A DNA stretch of 44,230 bases. Origin: Lentisphaerota bacterium. GTDB lineage: Bacteria; Verrucomicrobiota; Kiritimatiellia; CAIQIC01; Lenti-01. Below the pieces are notes generated by a model. That model worked only from the letters and a program-made list of their open reading frames with translations, did not search any database and was not told the DNA's origin. Below, piece after piece: positions 7,763 to 15,925 of the stretch. The first letter of the stretch is position 1; every line of letters starts with the position of its first letter. A program made the translations under genes and the position numbers. The DNA lies in assembly GCA_012514035.1 (NCBI GenBank), contig JAAZBB010000017.1, positions 1-44,230 of the forward strand, read 5' to 3'.

Positions 7763-8509
7763 TCAGCCCTCGATGGCTTCGTCGGCGATGTCGCCGTTCA
7801 TGTAGACGTACTGGACGTCTTCGAGCTCTTCAATGGCCTCGACGAGCTTCAAGAGGGAAGCGGCCTGGGCTTTATCGGTCACGGGCGCCCAAACGGTCGG
7901 CACGAAATTGACGCCGGAATCCTCGGAGACGTTGTAACCGGCGGCGGTCAGCTTTTCCGAGACCTCGTTGTAGGCGTTCGGGGGGGTGAGCACTTCGAAC
8001 TGTCCGCCCTCGTTGGTCACGTCGTCGGCGCCGGCGTCGAGCGCCAGTTCGATCAGCTGATCCTCGTCCACGCCGGCGGCATCCAGGAGGATCTGGCCGC
8101 GGCGCTGGAAGTTCCGCAAGACCTGGTTGGAACCCGCGAGAGTGGCGTTGTGGCGCTGAAGGACATGGCGAACATCGGCCACGGAGCGGTTGCGGTTGTC
8201 CGAGAGGCATTGAATGATCAGGCCGACGCCGCCGGGGGCATAACTTTCAAAGAGGATCTCCTCGATGGCGGCGCCCTGCAGGTCTCCGGTGCCCTTCTTG
8301 ATGGCGCGTTCGATGTTGTCGGAGGGCATGTTCGCGGCCTTGCACTTGGCCAGGATGGTGCGCAAGGTGATGTTGGCGGCCGGATCGCCGCCGTTGAGAC
8401 GGGCCGAAACGGTCAGTTCCTTGGCCAGCCGGCTGAAGATCTTGCCGCGCTTGGCGTCGGCGGCGCCCTTCTTGTGCTTGATGGTCGACCACTTGCTGTG
8501 TCCGCTCAT
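7763..8509 (-). CDS. yebC: YebC/PmpR family transcription/translation regulator
   Basis: The 248-aa protein is full length and starts with the hallmark MSGHSKWSTIKHKKGAADAK. Further family blocks are RGKIFSRLAKELTV, NMPSDNIERAIKKGTG, ESYAPGGVGLI and TDNRN-like SDNRNRSVADVRH. Members bind DNA as regulators, and some act at the ribosome to relieve stalling at proline runs. A strong ribosome site AAGGAGTGG precedes the ATG. It lies 44 nt downstream of the EF-G-like gene and upstream of ruvC. Confidence 0.95.
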   Translation of the reverse strand: MSGHSKWSTIKHKKGAADAKRGKIFSRLAKELTVSARLNGGDPAANITLRTILAKCKAANMPSDNIERAIKKGTGDLQGAAIEEILFESYAPGGVGLIIQCLSDNRNRSVADVRHVLQRHNATLAGSNQVLRNFQRRGQILLDAAGVDEDQLIELALDAGADDVTNEGGQFEVLTPPNAYNEVSEKLTAAGYNVSEDSGVNFVPTVWAPVTDKAQAASLLKLVEAIEELEDVQYVYMNGDIADEAIEG

Positions 8510-8553
8510 ATTCTGCCACTCCTTTCCGAGCCGCGCGCCGAACGGACCGGCGG

Positions 8554-10575
8554 CTATTCCTCTTCCTCCGCCTGCCGGTTTTTCGCGGCCTCCGCGATGA
8601 TCTTTTGCGCCACGTTCGACGGCACGACATCATAGCGGTTGAAGCTGATTTCGAACGAGCCGCGGCCGCCGGTCATGGAACGCAGTTCGGAGGAGTACTT
8701 GAAGACCTCGGCCTGCGGCACCTCGGCCACGATGACCTGCATGCCGTCTTCGGACTCCATGCCCATGATGCGTCCGCGCCGGTGGTTCAGGTCGCCCGTG
8801 CAGTCGCCCATGAACTCCCCCGGAATCGTGACGCGGATGTTCATGATGGGCTCCAGCAGGACGGGCCGGGCCTTGGCCATGCCATCCTTGAACGCGGTGC
8901 GCGAGGCGATTTTGAAGGCGATTTCGGAGCTGTCCACGTCGTGGGAGCTGCCGTCGTAGACGGTGACCATGGTATTAACCACGGGGTAGCCCGCCACGGC
9001 GCCGCGCTGCATGCCCTCGACCAGACCCTTTTCGATGGCCGGCAGGAAATTCCGGGGGATGCTGGTGCCGACGATGCCGTCGACGAACCAATGTTCCACG
9101 CCGGGCTTGATCGGCTCGATGCGCAGATAGACTTCGCCGTACTGGCCGCGGCCGCCGGACTGTTTCTTGTGCTTGTAGTGGCCCTCGCCTTTGGCGGTCA
9201 CGGTCTCCTTGTAGGCGACCTTCGGGGTATTGAGAACCACCTCGACCTTGCTGCGAGCCTTCATGCGCTCCATGGCCACGTCGATCTGGACATCGCCCAT
9301 GCCGGTGATGATCAGTTCGTGCGTCTCGTCGTTGCGCTCCACGTGGATGGTCGGATCGTCGTCGGCCACGCGGTGCAGCCCCTGGCCGAGTTTGTCTTCG
9401 TCGCCCTGGTTCTTGGGCAGCACGGCAAACGAGACCACCGGGCGGGGAAAATCGATCGGCGGCAGCCGGACGGGCTTGCCGGGAACGCACAGGACGTCGT
9501 TCAGACCGGTGGTCTTCAGCTTGGCCAGGGCGACGACATCGCCCGCCTGCGCCTCGGGCGCGGTTTCCTGCTTCTTGCCGTTAAGCAGGTAGACCGCGCC
9601 CACGCGCTCCTTCTGCTCCTTGGATGCGTTGAAGACCTCGCTGTTTTCCTTGAGGGTGCCGCCCCAAACGCGCGCGAGGGTCAGCTGGCCGACGAAGGGA
9701 TCGTTGATGGACCGCCACACCTGCGCCACCAACGGCGCGTCCGGGGCGGGGTTCACGTCCTGGCCATCGGCGTCGCGGGCAGGCCGGTCGGCGGGGCTCG
9801 GCATCAACCGTCCGAGGCCTGTCATGAGTTCTTCCAGGCCGGCCGGCTTGCGGGGCATGGCGGCGAAGACGGGGATGAATTTGGCCTGGGCCACGGAGGA
9901 GCGCAGGCCGCCGGACAATTCGTCGGCCGAGAGCGGTTCGCCGTTGAGCACCTTTTCGATGAGCTCATCGCTGGATTCTGCGGCCACATCGGTGAGCTTG
10001 GCACGGATTTCGTCGGCGCGACCGCCGGAGGCGGCCAGCGCATCCACGACGCCCTGCCGGTCGTCGGTCGGGTAGGTCACGACTTCGCAGCGGGGACCCC
10101 AGAGCTCCCGCAGGGCGGCGACGGTGCCGTCGAAATCGGCGTTTTCCTTGTCGAGCCCGGTAACGACGATGGCGCGGGGCAGATTGAGGGCCTCGCAGCG
10201 TTTCCAGGCCTTGACGGTTCCGACCTGCACGCCGGCGGTGGCATCCACAAGAATCAAGGCCGCATCGGCCACGCTGGTGGCGGCGACAACCTGGCCGTAG
10301 AAATCGGCGTATCCGGGCGTGTCGAGCATGACCAGCCGAAGGACCCGGCCGCCCTTGGGACGCCAGACCACGTCAAAAGGCTTGGCCCAGATCGTGATTT
10401 TGCGCCCCTTCTCCTCGTCGGTCCAGTCCGCCGCGCTGGTGCCGTCCCCGGGATTGCCCTGGCGGTCATTGACGCCCAGTTTGAAAAGCAAAGCGTCCAC
10501 CAGCGTCGTTTTGCCGCTGCCCGTGTGGCCCACCAGAACGAAATTGCGCACGTCGGCGATCGGGATATCCTTCAT
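8554..10575 (-). CDS. EF-G-like translational GTPase (FusA2 type)
   Basis: This 673-aa protein has EF-G architecture: a G domain (1-~265), an OB-type domain II (~285-375), and domains III-V with SGGRGQYGEV (~480), GYPVVNTMV and the C-terminal RGRIMGMESEDGMQVI and LRSMTGGRGSF. Motifs are G1 GHTGSGKTT (16-24), switch-I GRKITI (57-62), and G3 DTPGYADF (85-92), where EF-G has DTPGHVDF, so the GTPase-activating His is Tyr89. G4 is TGLDKEN (139-145) instead of NKMDREN, so the guanine-specificity Asn-Lys pair is missing. The His-to-Tyr change is typical of FusA2-like paralogues; the G4 change is more unusual. It is probably a specialised rather than housekeeping factor. A TATAAG -10 lies at 10664-10659. 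Confidence 0.9.
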   Translation of the reverse strand: MKDIPIADVRNFVLVGHTGSGKTTLVDALLFKLGVNDRQGNPGDGTSAADWTDEEKGRKITIWAKPFDVVWRPKGGRVLRLVMLDTPGYADFYGQVVAATSVADAALILVDATAGVQVGTVKAWKRCEALNLPRAIVVTGLDKENADFDGTVAALRELWGPRCEVVTYPTDDRQGVVDALAASGGRADEIRAKLTDVAAESSDELIEKVLNGEPLSADELSGGLRSSVAQAKFIPVFAAMPRKPAGLEELMTGLGRLMPSPADRPARDADGQDVNPAPDAPLVAQVWRSINDPFVGQLTLARVWGGTLKENSEVFNASKEQKERVGAVYLLNGKKQETAPEAQAGDVVALAKLKTTGLNDVLCVPGKPVRLPPIDFPRPVVSFAVLPKNQGDEDKLGQGLHRVADDDPTIHVERNDETHELIITGMGDVQIDVAMERMKARSKVEVVLNTPKVAYKETVTAKGEGHYKHKKQSGGRGQYGEVYLRIEPIKPGVEHWFVDGIVGTSIPRNFLPAIEKGLVEGMQRGAVAGYPVVNTMVTVYDGSSHDVDSSEIAFKIASRTAFKDGMAKARPVLLEPIMNIRVTIPGEFMGDCTGDLNHRRGRIMGMESEDGMQVIVAEVPQAEVFKYSSELRSMTGGRGSFEISFNRYDVVPSNVAQKIIAEAAKNRQAEEEE

Positions 10576-10658
10576 GATGCTTCTTGCCTTTCCTTAAACC
10601 AAGCCGGCCTGACTCCGCCATCCGCCGGGACGTTCAGCCCGGCCATGGAACTGCGCAC

Positions 10659-10664
10659 CTTATA
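10659..10664 (-). promoter_or_regulatory. Likely -10 box of the EF-G-like/yebC/ruvC operon
   Basis: On the minus strand TATAAG matches the -10 consensus at five of six positions, with TTGCGG about 15 bp upstream as a poor -35. The leader to the ATG at 10575 would be about 80 nt. It is also close downstream of tRNA-His, so readthrough could contribute. Confidence 0.4.
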
Positions 10665-10706
10665 CAAACAGGGGCGCCCCCGCAATCGCGAAATGACCGC
10701 GGAAGA

Positions 10707-10784
10707 TGGGGTGGATAACGGGATTTGAACCCGCAACAGCCAGAACCACAATCTGGTGCTCTACCAAGTTGAGCTATATCCACC
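10707..10784 (-). tRNA. tRNA-His (GTG anticodon)
   Basis: The minus strand folds into a standard cloverleaf: acceptor GTGGATA/TATCCAC, D stem GCTC/GAGC, anticodon stem CCAGA/TCTGG around loop TTGTGGT (anticodon GTG), T arm GCGGG-TTCAAAT-CCCGT. The extra G(-1) typical of tRNA-His is encoded at 10784, opposite C73 (10710), and CCA is encoded at 10709-10707. Confidence 0.97.
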
Positions 10785-10843
10785 AACCAAACAAACGGCG
10801 TGTTCTACCCCATTCACGCCGAAAATGCAACCCCGGGCCGGGC

Positions 10844-11710
10844 TCAATCATCCATGGCATCGAGCAGGTCGCGGTAATCGGCCGCCGCCGGGGCGGGCGG
10901 AGGGGCGGAGCCCCAGTCCGTCGCTCCAAGGTCCACCAGGAACCACTGGTCGCCGGCATCGATCAATTCCACGTGCAACCCGGTGATCCGGGGCCCGTTC
11001 TCGACCTTGACTTCCGCCGCGCGGCAATCGACATGGGCCACGCGCCGGCCATTGGCCGCCGCCATTGAAATCCAGGACAGTTCCAGTCCGGAAACAGCTG
11101 CCTGCAGGTTACCGGCGGCGTCCTGCCAGCGGACGGAGCCCCAGCGCACTTCAACCGGTCCCACCACGCGGACCGGCGAGGGCCGCCCGCCCGCGGCCGG
11201 AGCGACGGGTCCGATCAACGCCCCCGGCGAATCGGTCCCGGCGGGCCGGGTGCCGGTGGACTCCAGCAGCATCCGCGACATGCCGCCCAGGACGGCCGGC
11301 TGGAGTACGCCGTCCGCATCCGGCGCCAGGGTCACCGCCAATCCCTCCACCCGGAGGGATTCCAGTACCGATACGTCGCGGGGTCGGAACCAGCGCCAGC
11401 GGATACGCACGGTCCGGGCCCCGATGCCCGCATCCCGCGACACGCTGATGACGTCGCGCAGCTTCAGGTTCAGCGAGGGGGTGGCCCGCACGCGCCCCAC
11501 GTGCATTTCCATGCCGGTCAGGCGCGAGAGTTCGGCCTCGACGCGGGTGCGGAAGCAGACGGTGCGCACGAACAGATGCAGGGCGCCATAGCCCAGCACC
11601 GCCGCCAGAACCAGTGTCCACAACAGGGCCCACAGGACACGCCAGCCCAGGGCGCCGCGCGGGGCGGTTTGGATACTTCCATCGGTTCCGGAATTGATCT
11701 TCGCATCCAT
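10844..11710 (-). CDS. Membrane-anchored AsmA-like protein
   Basis: The 288-aa protein has a short cytoplasmic N-terminus, one transmembrane segment (~24-50, WALLWTLVLAAVLGYGALHL) and a periplasmic region. The start of that region, VEAELSRLTGMEMHVGRVRA then TPSLNLKLRDV, has the AsmA-type pattern of an anchored beta-rich sheet. It is far shorter than true AsmA, so it may be a reduced relative working in envelope lipid handling. The ATG at 11710 follows the proC stop by 4 nt with GAGGTG as ribosome site, making it the last gene of the xdhC-yggS-proC operon. Confidence 0.6.
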   Translation of the reverse strand: MDAKINSGTDGSIQTAPRGALGWRVLWALLWTLVLAAVLGYGALHLFVRTVCFRTRVEAELSRLTGMEMHVGRVRATPSLNLKLRDVISVSRDAGIGARTVRIRWRWFRPRDVSVLESLRVEGLAVTLAPDADGVLQPAVLGGMSRMLLESTGTRPAGTDSPGALIGPVAPAAGGRPSPVRVVGPVEVRWGSVRWQDAAGNLQAAVSGLELSWISMAAANGRRVAHVDCRAAEVKVENGPRITGLHVELIDAGDQWFLVDLGATDWGSAPPPAPAAADYRDLLDAMDD

Positions 11711-11714
11711 AAAT

Positions 11715-12518
11715 TCACCTCGCCAGTTCCGCGGCACGGTCGCGGGCGGCCTTCATGCCCGCCGCCACCGCGGCCGAAAAGCCGCCGGCCTCCAGCGCGG
11801 CCAGGCCCGCCAGGGTGGTGCCGCCCTTCGAGCTGACGCGGCGCCGCAGCTCGGCCGGTTCCTCCCGGGTCTGCACCGCCAGTTCGGCCGCGCCGCGCAC
11901 TGTTTCGACCGCCATCCGGCGGGCCGTGTCGGGGGGCAGCCCCATGGCAACGGCGGCGGCCTCCATGGCTTCGAGGAAGGCAAAGACATAGCCCGGCCCG
12001 CTGCCGCTGAGGGCGGTCACTTCGTTCATCAGCTTTTCGGGCAGGCGCACCACGGCGCCGACGGCCGCGAAGAGTTCTTCGGCCAGGTCCAGATCGGCGG
12101 CGGTCGCGCGGGCCCCGGCGCAGATGGCGGTCAGGCCCCGCCGCACGAGAGCCGGCAGGTTGGGCATGGCCCGGACCACGCGCCCCGGCACAAGCGCCTC
12201 CACGGCCCGGGTCGGCAATCCGGCGCAGATCGAAATCACCAGTTGGCGGCCGGTCAGGGCGCCAGACGCGGCCGTCAGGGCCTCCGCCGCCTGTTGCGGC
12301 TTGACCGCCAGCACCACCACATCGGCCTCCCGTACCGCCGCGCCGTTTTCGGCCACGGCGTCAATGCCATACTGCTGCCCCAGGAGGGCCCGACGGGCGG
12401 CGGACACGTCCGCGGCGACCAGGTTCTTTTCCAGGGTCAGGCCACCGGCCAGGAGCCCGGCAATGATGGCCTCCGCCATGTTCCCGCCGCCTACGAATGC
12501 AATCCGCTTGGTTTTCAT
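11715..12518 (-). CDS. proC: Pyrroline-5-carboxylate reductase
   Basis: This 267-aa enzyme makes the last step of proline synthesis, reducing pyrroline-5-carboxylate with NAD(P)H. The Rossmann motif is FVGGGNMAEAII (~8-19), followed by VVVLAVKPQ, RAMPNLPALV and the C-terminal dimer/active-site region SGSGPGYVFAFLEAM and VSSKGGTTLAGL (Lys where many have Pro). Length is normal. The ATG overlaps the yggS stop by 4 bases (ATGA), the classic yggS-proC arrangement. Confidence 0.95.
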   Translation of the reverse strand: MKTKRIAFVGGGNMAEAIIAGLLAGGLTLEKNLVAADVSAARRALLGQQYGIDAVAENGAAVREADVVVLAVKPQQAAEALTAASGALTGRQLVISICAGLPTRAVEALVPGRVVRAMPNLPALVRRGLTAICAGARATAADLDLAEELFAAVGAVVRLPEKLMNEVTALSGSGPGYVFAFLEAMEAAAVAMGLPPDTARRMAVETVRGAAELAVQTREEPAELRRRVSSKGGTTLAGLAALEAGGFSAAVAAGMKAARDRAAELAR

Positions 12519-13225
12519 GCTTCACCTGCTTCCGCCGCGGCGCGAATCCGCGCGCCGAAAATCCCCGTGCCCACACGCACGATGGTGGCGCCTTCCTCGA
12601 TGGCAACCTCCAGATCGTGGGTCATGCCCATCGACAGTTCCGCCAGGTCCGCCCCCGTGCCGGCGGCCCACTCGTCGCGCCACTCGCGCAACTGCCGGAA
12701 AAACGGCCGGGACCGTTCCGGATCTTCCGCCAGCGGAGGAATGGTCATCAGCCCGCGCACCTCGACGTTTCGCAGCCCGTCGGCGATGCGCAGGACCGCC
12801 GGCACGGCATCCGGGGCCAATCCGGACTTGGACCGCTCGCCGGACACGTTGACCTGCAAGAGGACCGGCAGGGTGCGTCCGGCCTCCGCGGCATGGCGAT
12901 CGAGCGTCTCCAGCAGCCGGGCGGAATCCACCGAATGCACCCAGTCGAACAACCGGGCAGCCAGGGCGGCCTTGTTGCTTTGGAGATGTCCCACCAAATG
13001 CCACTGCAACGCCCCGGGGCATTCCGGAATCTTGGCGGCGGCCTCCTGCACGCGGTTTTCCGCGAACAAAAGCTGCCCGCAGTCCGCCGCCGCGCGCACC
13101 GCTTCCGGGCCGTGCGTTTTCGACACCGCCAGCAGCCGCACCGATTCCGGCGCGCGTCCCGCCTGCGTGCAGGCGGAGACGATCCGGGCCTGAATCGCCG
13201 CCAGGTTCTCCGCAATGCTGCCCAT
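12515..13225 (-). CDS. yggS: YggS/PLPBP family pyridoxal-phosphate homeostasis protein
   Basis: This ~236-aa single-domain PLP-binding barrel has LLAVSKTHGPEAV (PLP-Lys in the AVSK motif), FAENRVQEA, WHLVGHLQSNK, VHSVDS, LLQVNVSGERSKSGL, RGLMTIPP and LSMGMTHDLEVAI with TIVRVGTGIFG at the end. The family balances free PLP and amino-acid pools and has no known catalytic reaction. The start at 13225 is favoured by family length; an ATG at 13234 (1 nt after the upstream stop) is nearly as good. It is fused to proC by an ATGA overlap. Confidence 0.94.
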   Translation of the reverse strand: MGSIAENLAAIQARIVSACTQAGRAPESVRLLAVSKTHGPEAVRAAADCGQLLFAENRVQEAAAKIPECPGALQWHLVGHLQSNKAALAARLFDWVHSVDSARLLETLDRHAAEAGRTLPVLLQVNVSGERSKSGLAPDAVPAVLRIADGLRNVEVRGLMTIPPLAEDPERSRPFFRQLREWRDEWAAGTGADLAELSMGMTHDLEVAIEEGATIVRVGTGIFGARIRAAAEAGEA

Positions 13226-13235
13226 GCCCTCCATC

Positions 13236-13802
13236 CTACCCGCCCCCCAAGGCCCGCTGCAACACCGCCGCCACATACCGCCGGGTTTCCGCCGGCAGCC
13301 CCAGCGCCCCGAAGCTGAAGGTCCGGCCGGCGCTTTCCAGCCGGATCTCCTCCTGCGGCACGTCATTCACCCGGATTCCGGAACGCGCCAGCGTCACCCG
13401 GCGTTCCGGGCCGATCACCATTTCGCGGGTCCGGCCCCAGCCAAACACGCCGCGAAAAATCCGCACCCGGCCCTTGGCCAGTGTCACGGTCGTCCGCCCG
13501 AACAGATGGTAGAGGATCGTACTGCACAGTCCGATGCTCGCGAGCAGGAACGGCAGTCCGAACAGACTCAACCTCCAGTCGAAGCGGCCGGATGCCAGTT
13601 GCGGGCCGTAGAGTGCCGCCAGGGCGAAGCCGGACCACACGACGGTGAACGGAATCAGCACCACCAGCGCCTTGCGCTGGGGGGTGCAGACAATGGTCAG
13701 GGTGTCGCCGAAGCCCCGTTCCAGGCGTACGCCCGGAGGCGGGCGCGCCAGTTCCTCGTCGGTCATGCGGGTCAAGGGGGGGGCGGCCATGTGCGGGGTC
13801 AT
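13236..13802 (-). CDS. Small membrane protein with a PH-like beta domain
   Basis: The 188-aa protein has two predicted transmembrane helices (~45-68, ALVVLIPFTVVWSGFALAAL, and ~79-100, LFGLPFLLASIGLCSTILY), followed by a ~85-residue beta-rich region (TTVTLAKGRVRIFRGVFGWG...EIRLESAGRTFSFGALGLP). This looks like the bacterial PH-like membrane proteins of unknown role. Its ATG overlaps the XdhC stop by 4 bases and its stop is directly next to yggS, so it belongs to this operon. Function unknown. Confidence 0.65.
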   Translation of the reverse strand: MTPHMAAPPLTRMTDEELARPPPGVRLERGFGDTLTIVCTPQRKALVVLIPFTVVWSGFALAALYGPQLASGRFDWRLSLFGLPFLLASIGLCSTILYHLFGRTTVTLAKGRVRIFRGVFGWGRTREMVIGPERRVTLARSGIRVNDVPQEEIRLESAGRTFSFGALGLPAETRRYVAAVLQRALGGG

Positions 13803-14818
13803 GGAGCTCCTCCGGCGCCGGGGCGTCCGCCGCGCCGCACCTGGATCAGTTCCGCCAGGATGGCCACGGCGATTTCCTCCGGCTCCAGGGCACCGATGGA
13901 TTTCAGCCCGATGGGCCCGTGAATGCGCGCGAGGTCCGACGGCGCAAAACCCGCCTCGGCCAGGCGCGCGCGCCGGTCGGCCTGCGTGCCCCGGCTGCCC
14001 AGCAGCCCGATATAGCGGCAGTGGGCCTGCAAGGCGGCCGCCAGCGCGGGCACATCGAGTTTGACGTCGTGCGCCAGCACCGCCACATAGCTATGCCCAT
14101 CCATTCCCGCTGCCGTCAATCCTTCCGCCGGCCAGGCATGCACCACCCGCTCCGCCTCCGGAAACTGTTCCGCTCGCGCAAAATGCCGCCGCGGATCCAC
14201 GAGCGCCACCCGGAAGCCCGTCCGCACCGCCAGCGCACACAAGGCCGCCGCGATCGGCGACGCCCCCACGATCAACAGCAGCGGATCCGGCTCCAGTGTC
14301 TCCGCAAACCACGCCCCATCCGCCGCCGCCAGCCGCTTCACGCCGCCGCCCATCCGCAGATCCGCCGCCGCCTCCGCCCAATCCGGCCGCGGCGCGTCGC
14401 CCGCCCGCAGCAAAACCTGTTGGGAATCCCCGCCCAGCCGCGTCATTAAAATCGCCGTCGCGTCGCGCGGCAGGCTGCAGACGCCCCGCCAGGCCTCTGT
14501 TGCCGGATCGTGCCGCCGGATCCACACGTCGATTTCACCGCCGCACGACAGTCCCACCTCCAGCGAGGCCTCAAACGCGGCCCCGTAGTGCAGCATCCGC
14601 GCACCCCCCTCCCCGCGCAGCAATCCGAGCATATGTTCCCGCAAATCGCTCTCCACGCAGCCCATTGACACCGCGCCGCCCATTTCCCCCTTCTCGTTCA
14701 CGACCAGCCGCGCCCCCGGCTGCCGCGGCGATGAATGCTGCGTACCGACCAGGATCGCCTCTGCACACGCCACGCCCGCCGCATCCCAGGACCGGATGAT
14801 TTCCATCACCTCTTTCAT
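13799..14818 (-). CDS. XdhC/CoxI family protein
   Basis: This 339-aa protein has both XdhC domains: the N-terminal part with GARLVVNEKGEMGGAVSMGC then VESDL and EVGLSCGGEIDVWI, and a C-terminal Rossmann-like domain from LLLIVGASPIAAALCALAVR to YIGLLGSRGTQADRRARL and IHGPIGLKSIGALEPEEIAV. XdhC proteins bind and sulfurate molybdenum cofactor and load it into xanthine dehydrogenase or CO-dehydrogenase-type enzymes. No molybdoenzyme is encoded in the window. A promoter with TTGAGG, 16 bp, TATCAT ends 8 nt before the ATG and there is no Shine-Dalgarno, so the mRNA may be leaderless. It leads a five-gene operon. Confidence 0.88.
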   Translation of the reverse strand: MKEVMEIIRSWDAAGVACAEAILVGTQHSSPRQPGARLVVNEKGEMGGAVSMGCVESDLREHMLGLLRGEGGARMLHYGAAFEASLEVGLSCGGEIDVWIRRHDPATEAWRGVCSLPRDATAILMTRLGGDSQQVLLRAGDAPRPDWAEAAADLRMGGGVKRLAAADGAWFAETLEPDPLLLIVGASPIAAALCALAVRTGFRVALVDPRRHFARAEQFPEAERVVHAWPAEGLTAAGMDGHSYVAVLAHDVKLDVPALAAALQAHCRYIGLLGSRGTQADRRARLAEAGFAPSDLARIHGPIGLKSIGALEPEEIAVAILAELIQVRRGGRPGAGGAP

Positions 14819-14939
14819 TGCCCGTCATGATAACGGGCCCGGCCGCGGCCTCAAAGCGCAAATCGTGACCTCGCCCGGCCCGGGGCTGAGCCGGCGATTA
14901 ATCTTTTCCGATCCGGAGCCTTCCGCTACGGTCGTCCGC
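14819..14939. promoter_or_regulatory. Divergent promoter region of xdhC and the metallophosphoesterase gene
   Basis: Minus strand: -35 TTGAGG (14854-14849), 16 bp, -10 TATCAT (14832-14827), 8 nt to ATG. Plus strand: -10-like TACGGT (14927-14932) 7 nt before the ATG at 14940, with only a weak -35 (TTTTCC). Neither gene has a Shine-Dalgarno sequence. Confidence 0.5.
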
Positions 14940-15818
14940 ATGAGCCTGCGCATCCTGCATTTCAGCGACGTGCATCTGCCGGCGCCCCCCGGCGCGTTCC
15001 GCACGCCCGAGATCCTTCACCCCAAGCGCCTGCTCGCCCTGCTCAACTTCCTGCTGCGGCGCGGAAGCAAGTACGCCGACGCCCTTCAGAAGCTCCATGG
15101 ATTGCGCGACTTCCTTGTCCGCGAACCTGTGGATTACATCTTGTACACGGGAGACACGCTCAATTTCGGCCTGAAGCGGGAATTCATGGACGCGGCGCCG
15201 CGGCTGGCCGGGATTCTGGCGCTGGCGCGGCGCGGCGCACTGGCTGTGCCGGGCAACCACGACCTCTACACCGGAGCCTCCCCGGTGCATCATCGCCAGC
15301 ATTTCACGCCCCGGCCGTCCGGCGACCTGCCCGAAGCCGCCACCCCCACCGGCTATCCCCTGGTCCGCTGGCTGGGCGAGGAGGCCGTCGCCATCGCCGT
15401 CAATTCCTCCCGGCCCCGATTCGCCTTCTGGGATTCAAGCGGGCGCGTGCCGGATCTCGAACTCGATGCCCTCGCGCGGCTCCTGGACCGCCCCGAAATC
15501 GCTGTCCGCCGACACGTGTTTGTGATGACGCACTATCCGTTCGACGACCACGGCTTCTTTCACGGCCTGCGGAATTCCCGTCAACTGCTCGCGCTGCTGC
15601 AGAACCGGGACAACCTGGTGCTGCTGCACGGTCACAACCACCAGCCCTATGCGCGCCGGATCCCTGGCACATCCCTCCGCCTGTATTGCGCCGGCAGCCT
15701 TTCCAAGGCCGGCGCGGAATCCTTCTGGCTGTTCGACCTTCTCGGCGACAGTCTCCATCCCCGCCGGGGCGCCTGGCGCAACGCGCGGTTCATCCTGCAG
15801 GATGATCCGGCTCCCTGA
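14940..15818 (+). CDS. Calcineurin-like metallophosphoesterase
   Basis: This 292-aa protein has the five dimetal blocks in order: FSDVH (~7-11), YTGDTLNFG (~65), AVPGNHDLYT (~100), FVMTHYPFDDHG (~195) and LLHGHNHQPY (~228). These ligate two metal ions that hydrolyse phosphoesters. UDP-diacylglucosamine hydrolase, cyclic nucleotide and other activities exist in the family and the sequence does not decide between them. There is no signal peptide, so it is cytoplasmic. The ATG at 14940 is chosen because the family fold begins right there; in-frame upstream codons run into the divergent promoter. Confidence 0.9.
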   Translation: MSLRILHFSDVHLPAPPGAFRTPEILHPKRLLALLNFLLRRGSKYADALQKLHGLRDFLVREPVDYILYTGDTLNFGLKREFMDAAPRLAGILALARRGALAVPGNHDLYTGASPVHHRQHFTPRPSGDLPEAATPTGYPLVRWLGEEAVAIAVNSSRPRFAFWDSSGRVPDLELDALARLLDRPEIAVRRHVFVMTHYPFDDHGFFHGLRNSRQLLALLQNRDNLVLLHGHNHQPYARRIPGTSLRLYCAGSLSKAGAESFWLFDLLGDSLHPRRGAWRNARFILQDDPAP

Positions 15819-15836
15819 GCCTCCGCCCGCTCCGCG

Positions 15837-15862
15837 GCGCACCTTACTTGCGCACCTTACTT
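15837..15862 (+). repeat. Exact tandem 13-bp repeat in a promoter
   Basis: GCGCACCTTACTT occurs twice back to back (15837-15849, 15850-15862), ending about 5 bp before the -35-like TGGACT of the SGNH lipoprotein promoter. Confidence 0.7.
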
Positions 15863-15867
15863 GGCGC

Positions 15868-15896
15868 TGGACTCTGTGTCCGCCTCCGCATACAAT
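15868..15896 (+). promoter_or_regulatory. Promoter of the SGNH lipoprotein gene
   Basis: TGGACT (15868-15873), a 17-bp spacer and TACAAT (15891-15896) precede the GTAGGAGGA ribosome site and the ATG at 15926. Confidence 0.45.
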
Positions 15897-15925
15897 CCAG
15901 ACGCATTTTCGTAGGAGGATTGGCG

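Noticed and set aside
8605-10728. 700-codon open frame opposite the EF-G-like gene
   Set aside because: Antisense shadow of a gene with clear motifs; His/Asp/Gly-rich composition typical of high-GC antisense frames.
14819-14939. Xanthine dehydrogenase genes next to xdhC
   Set aside because: No molybdopterin-binding or FeS subunit is encoded on either side; xdhC is followed by amino-acid and cofactor genes.
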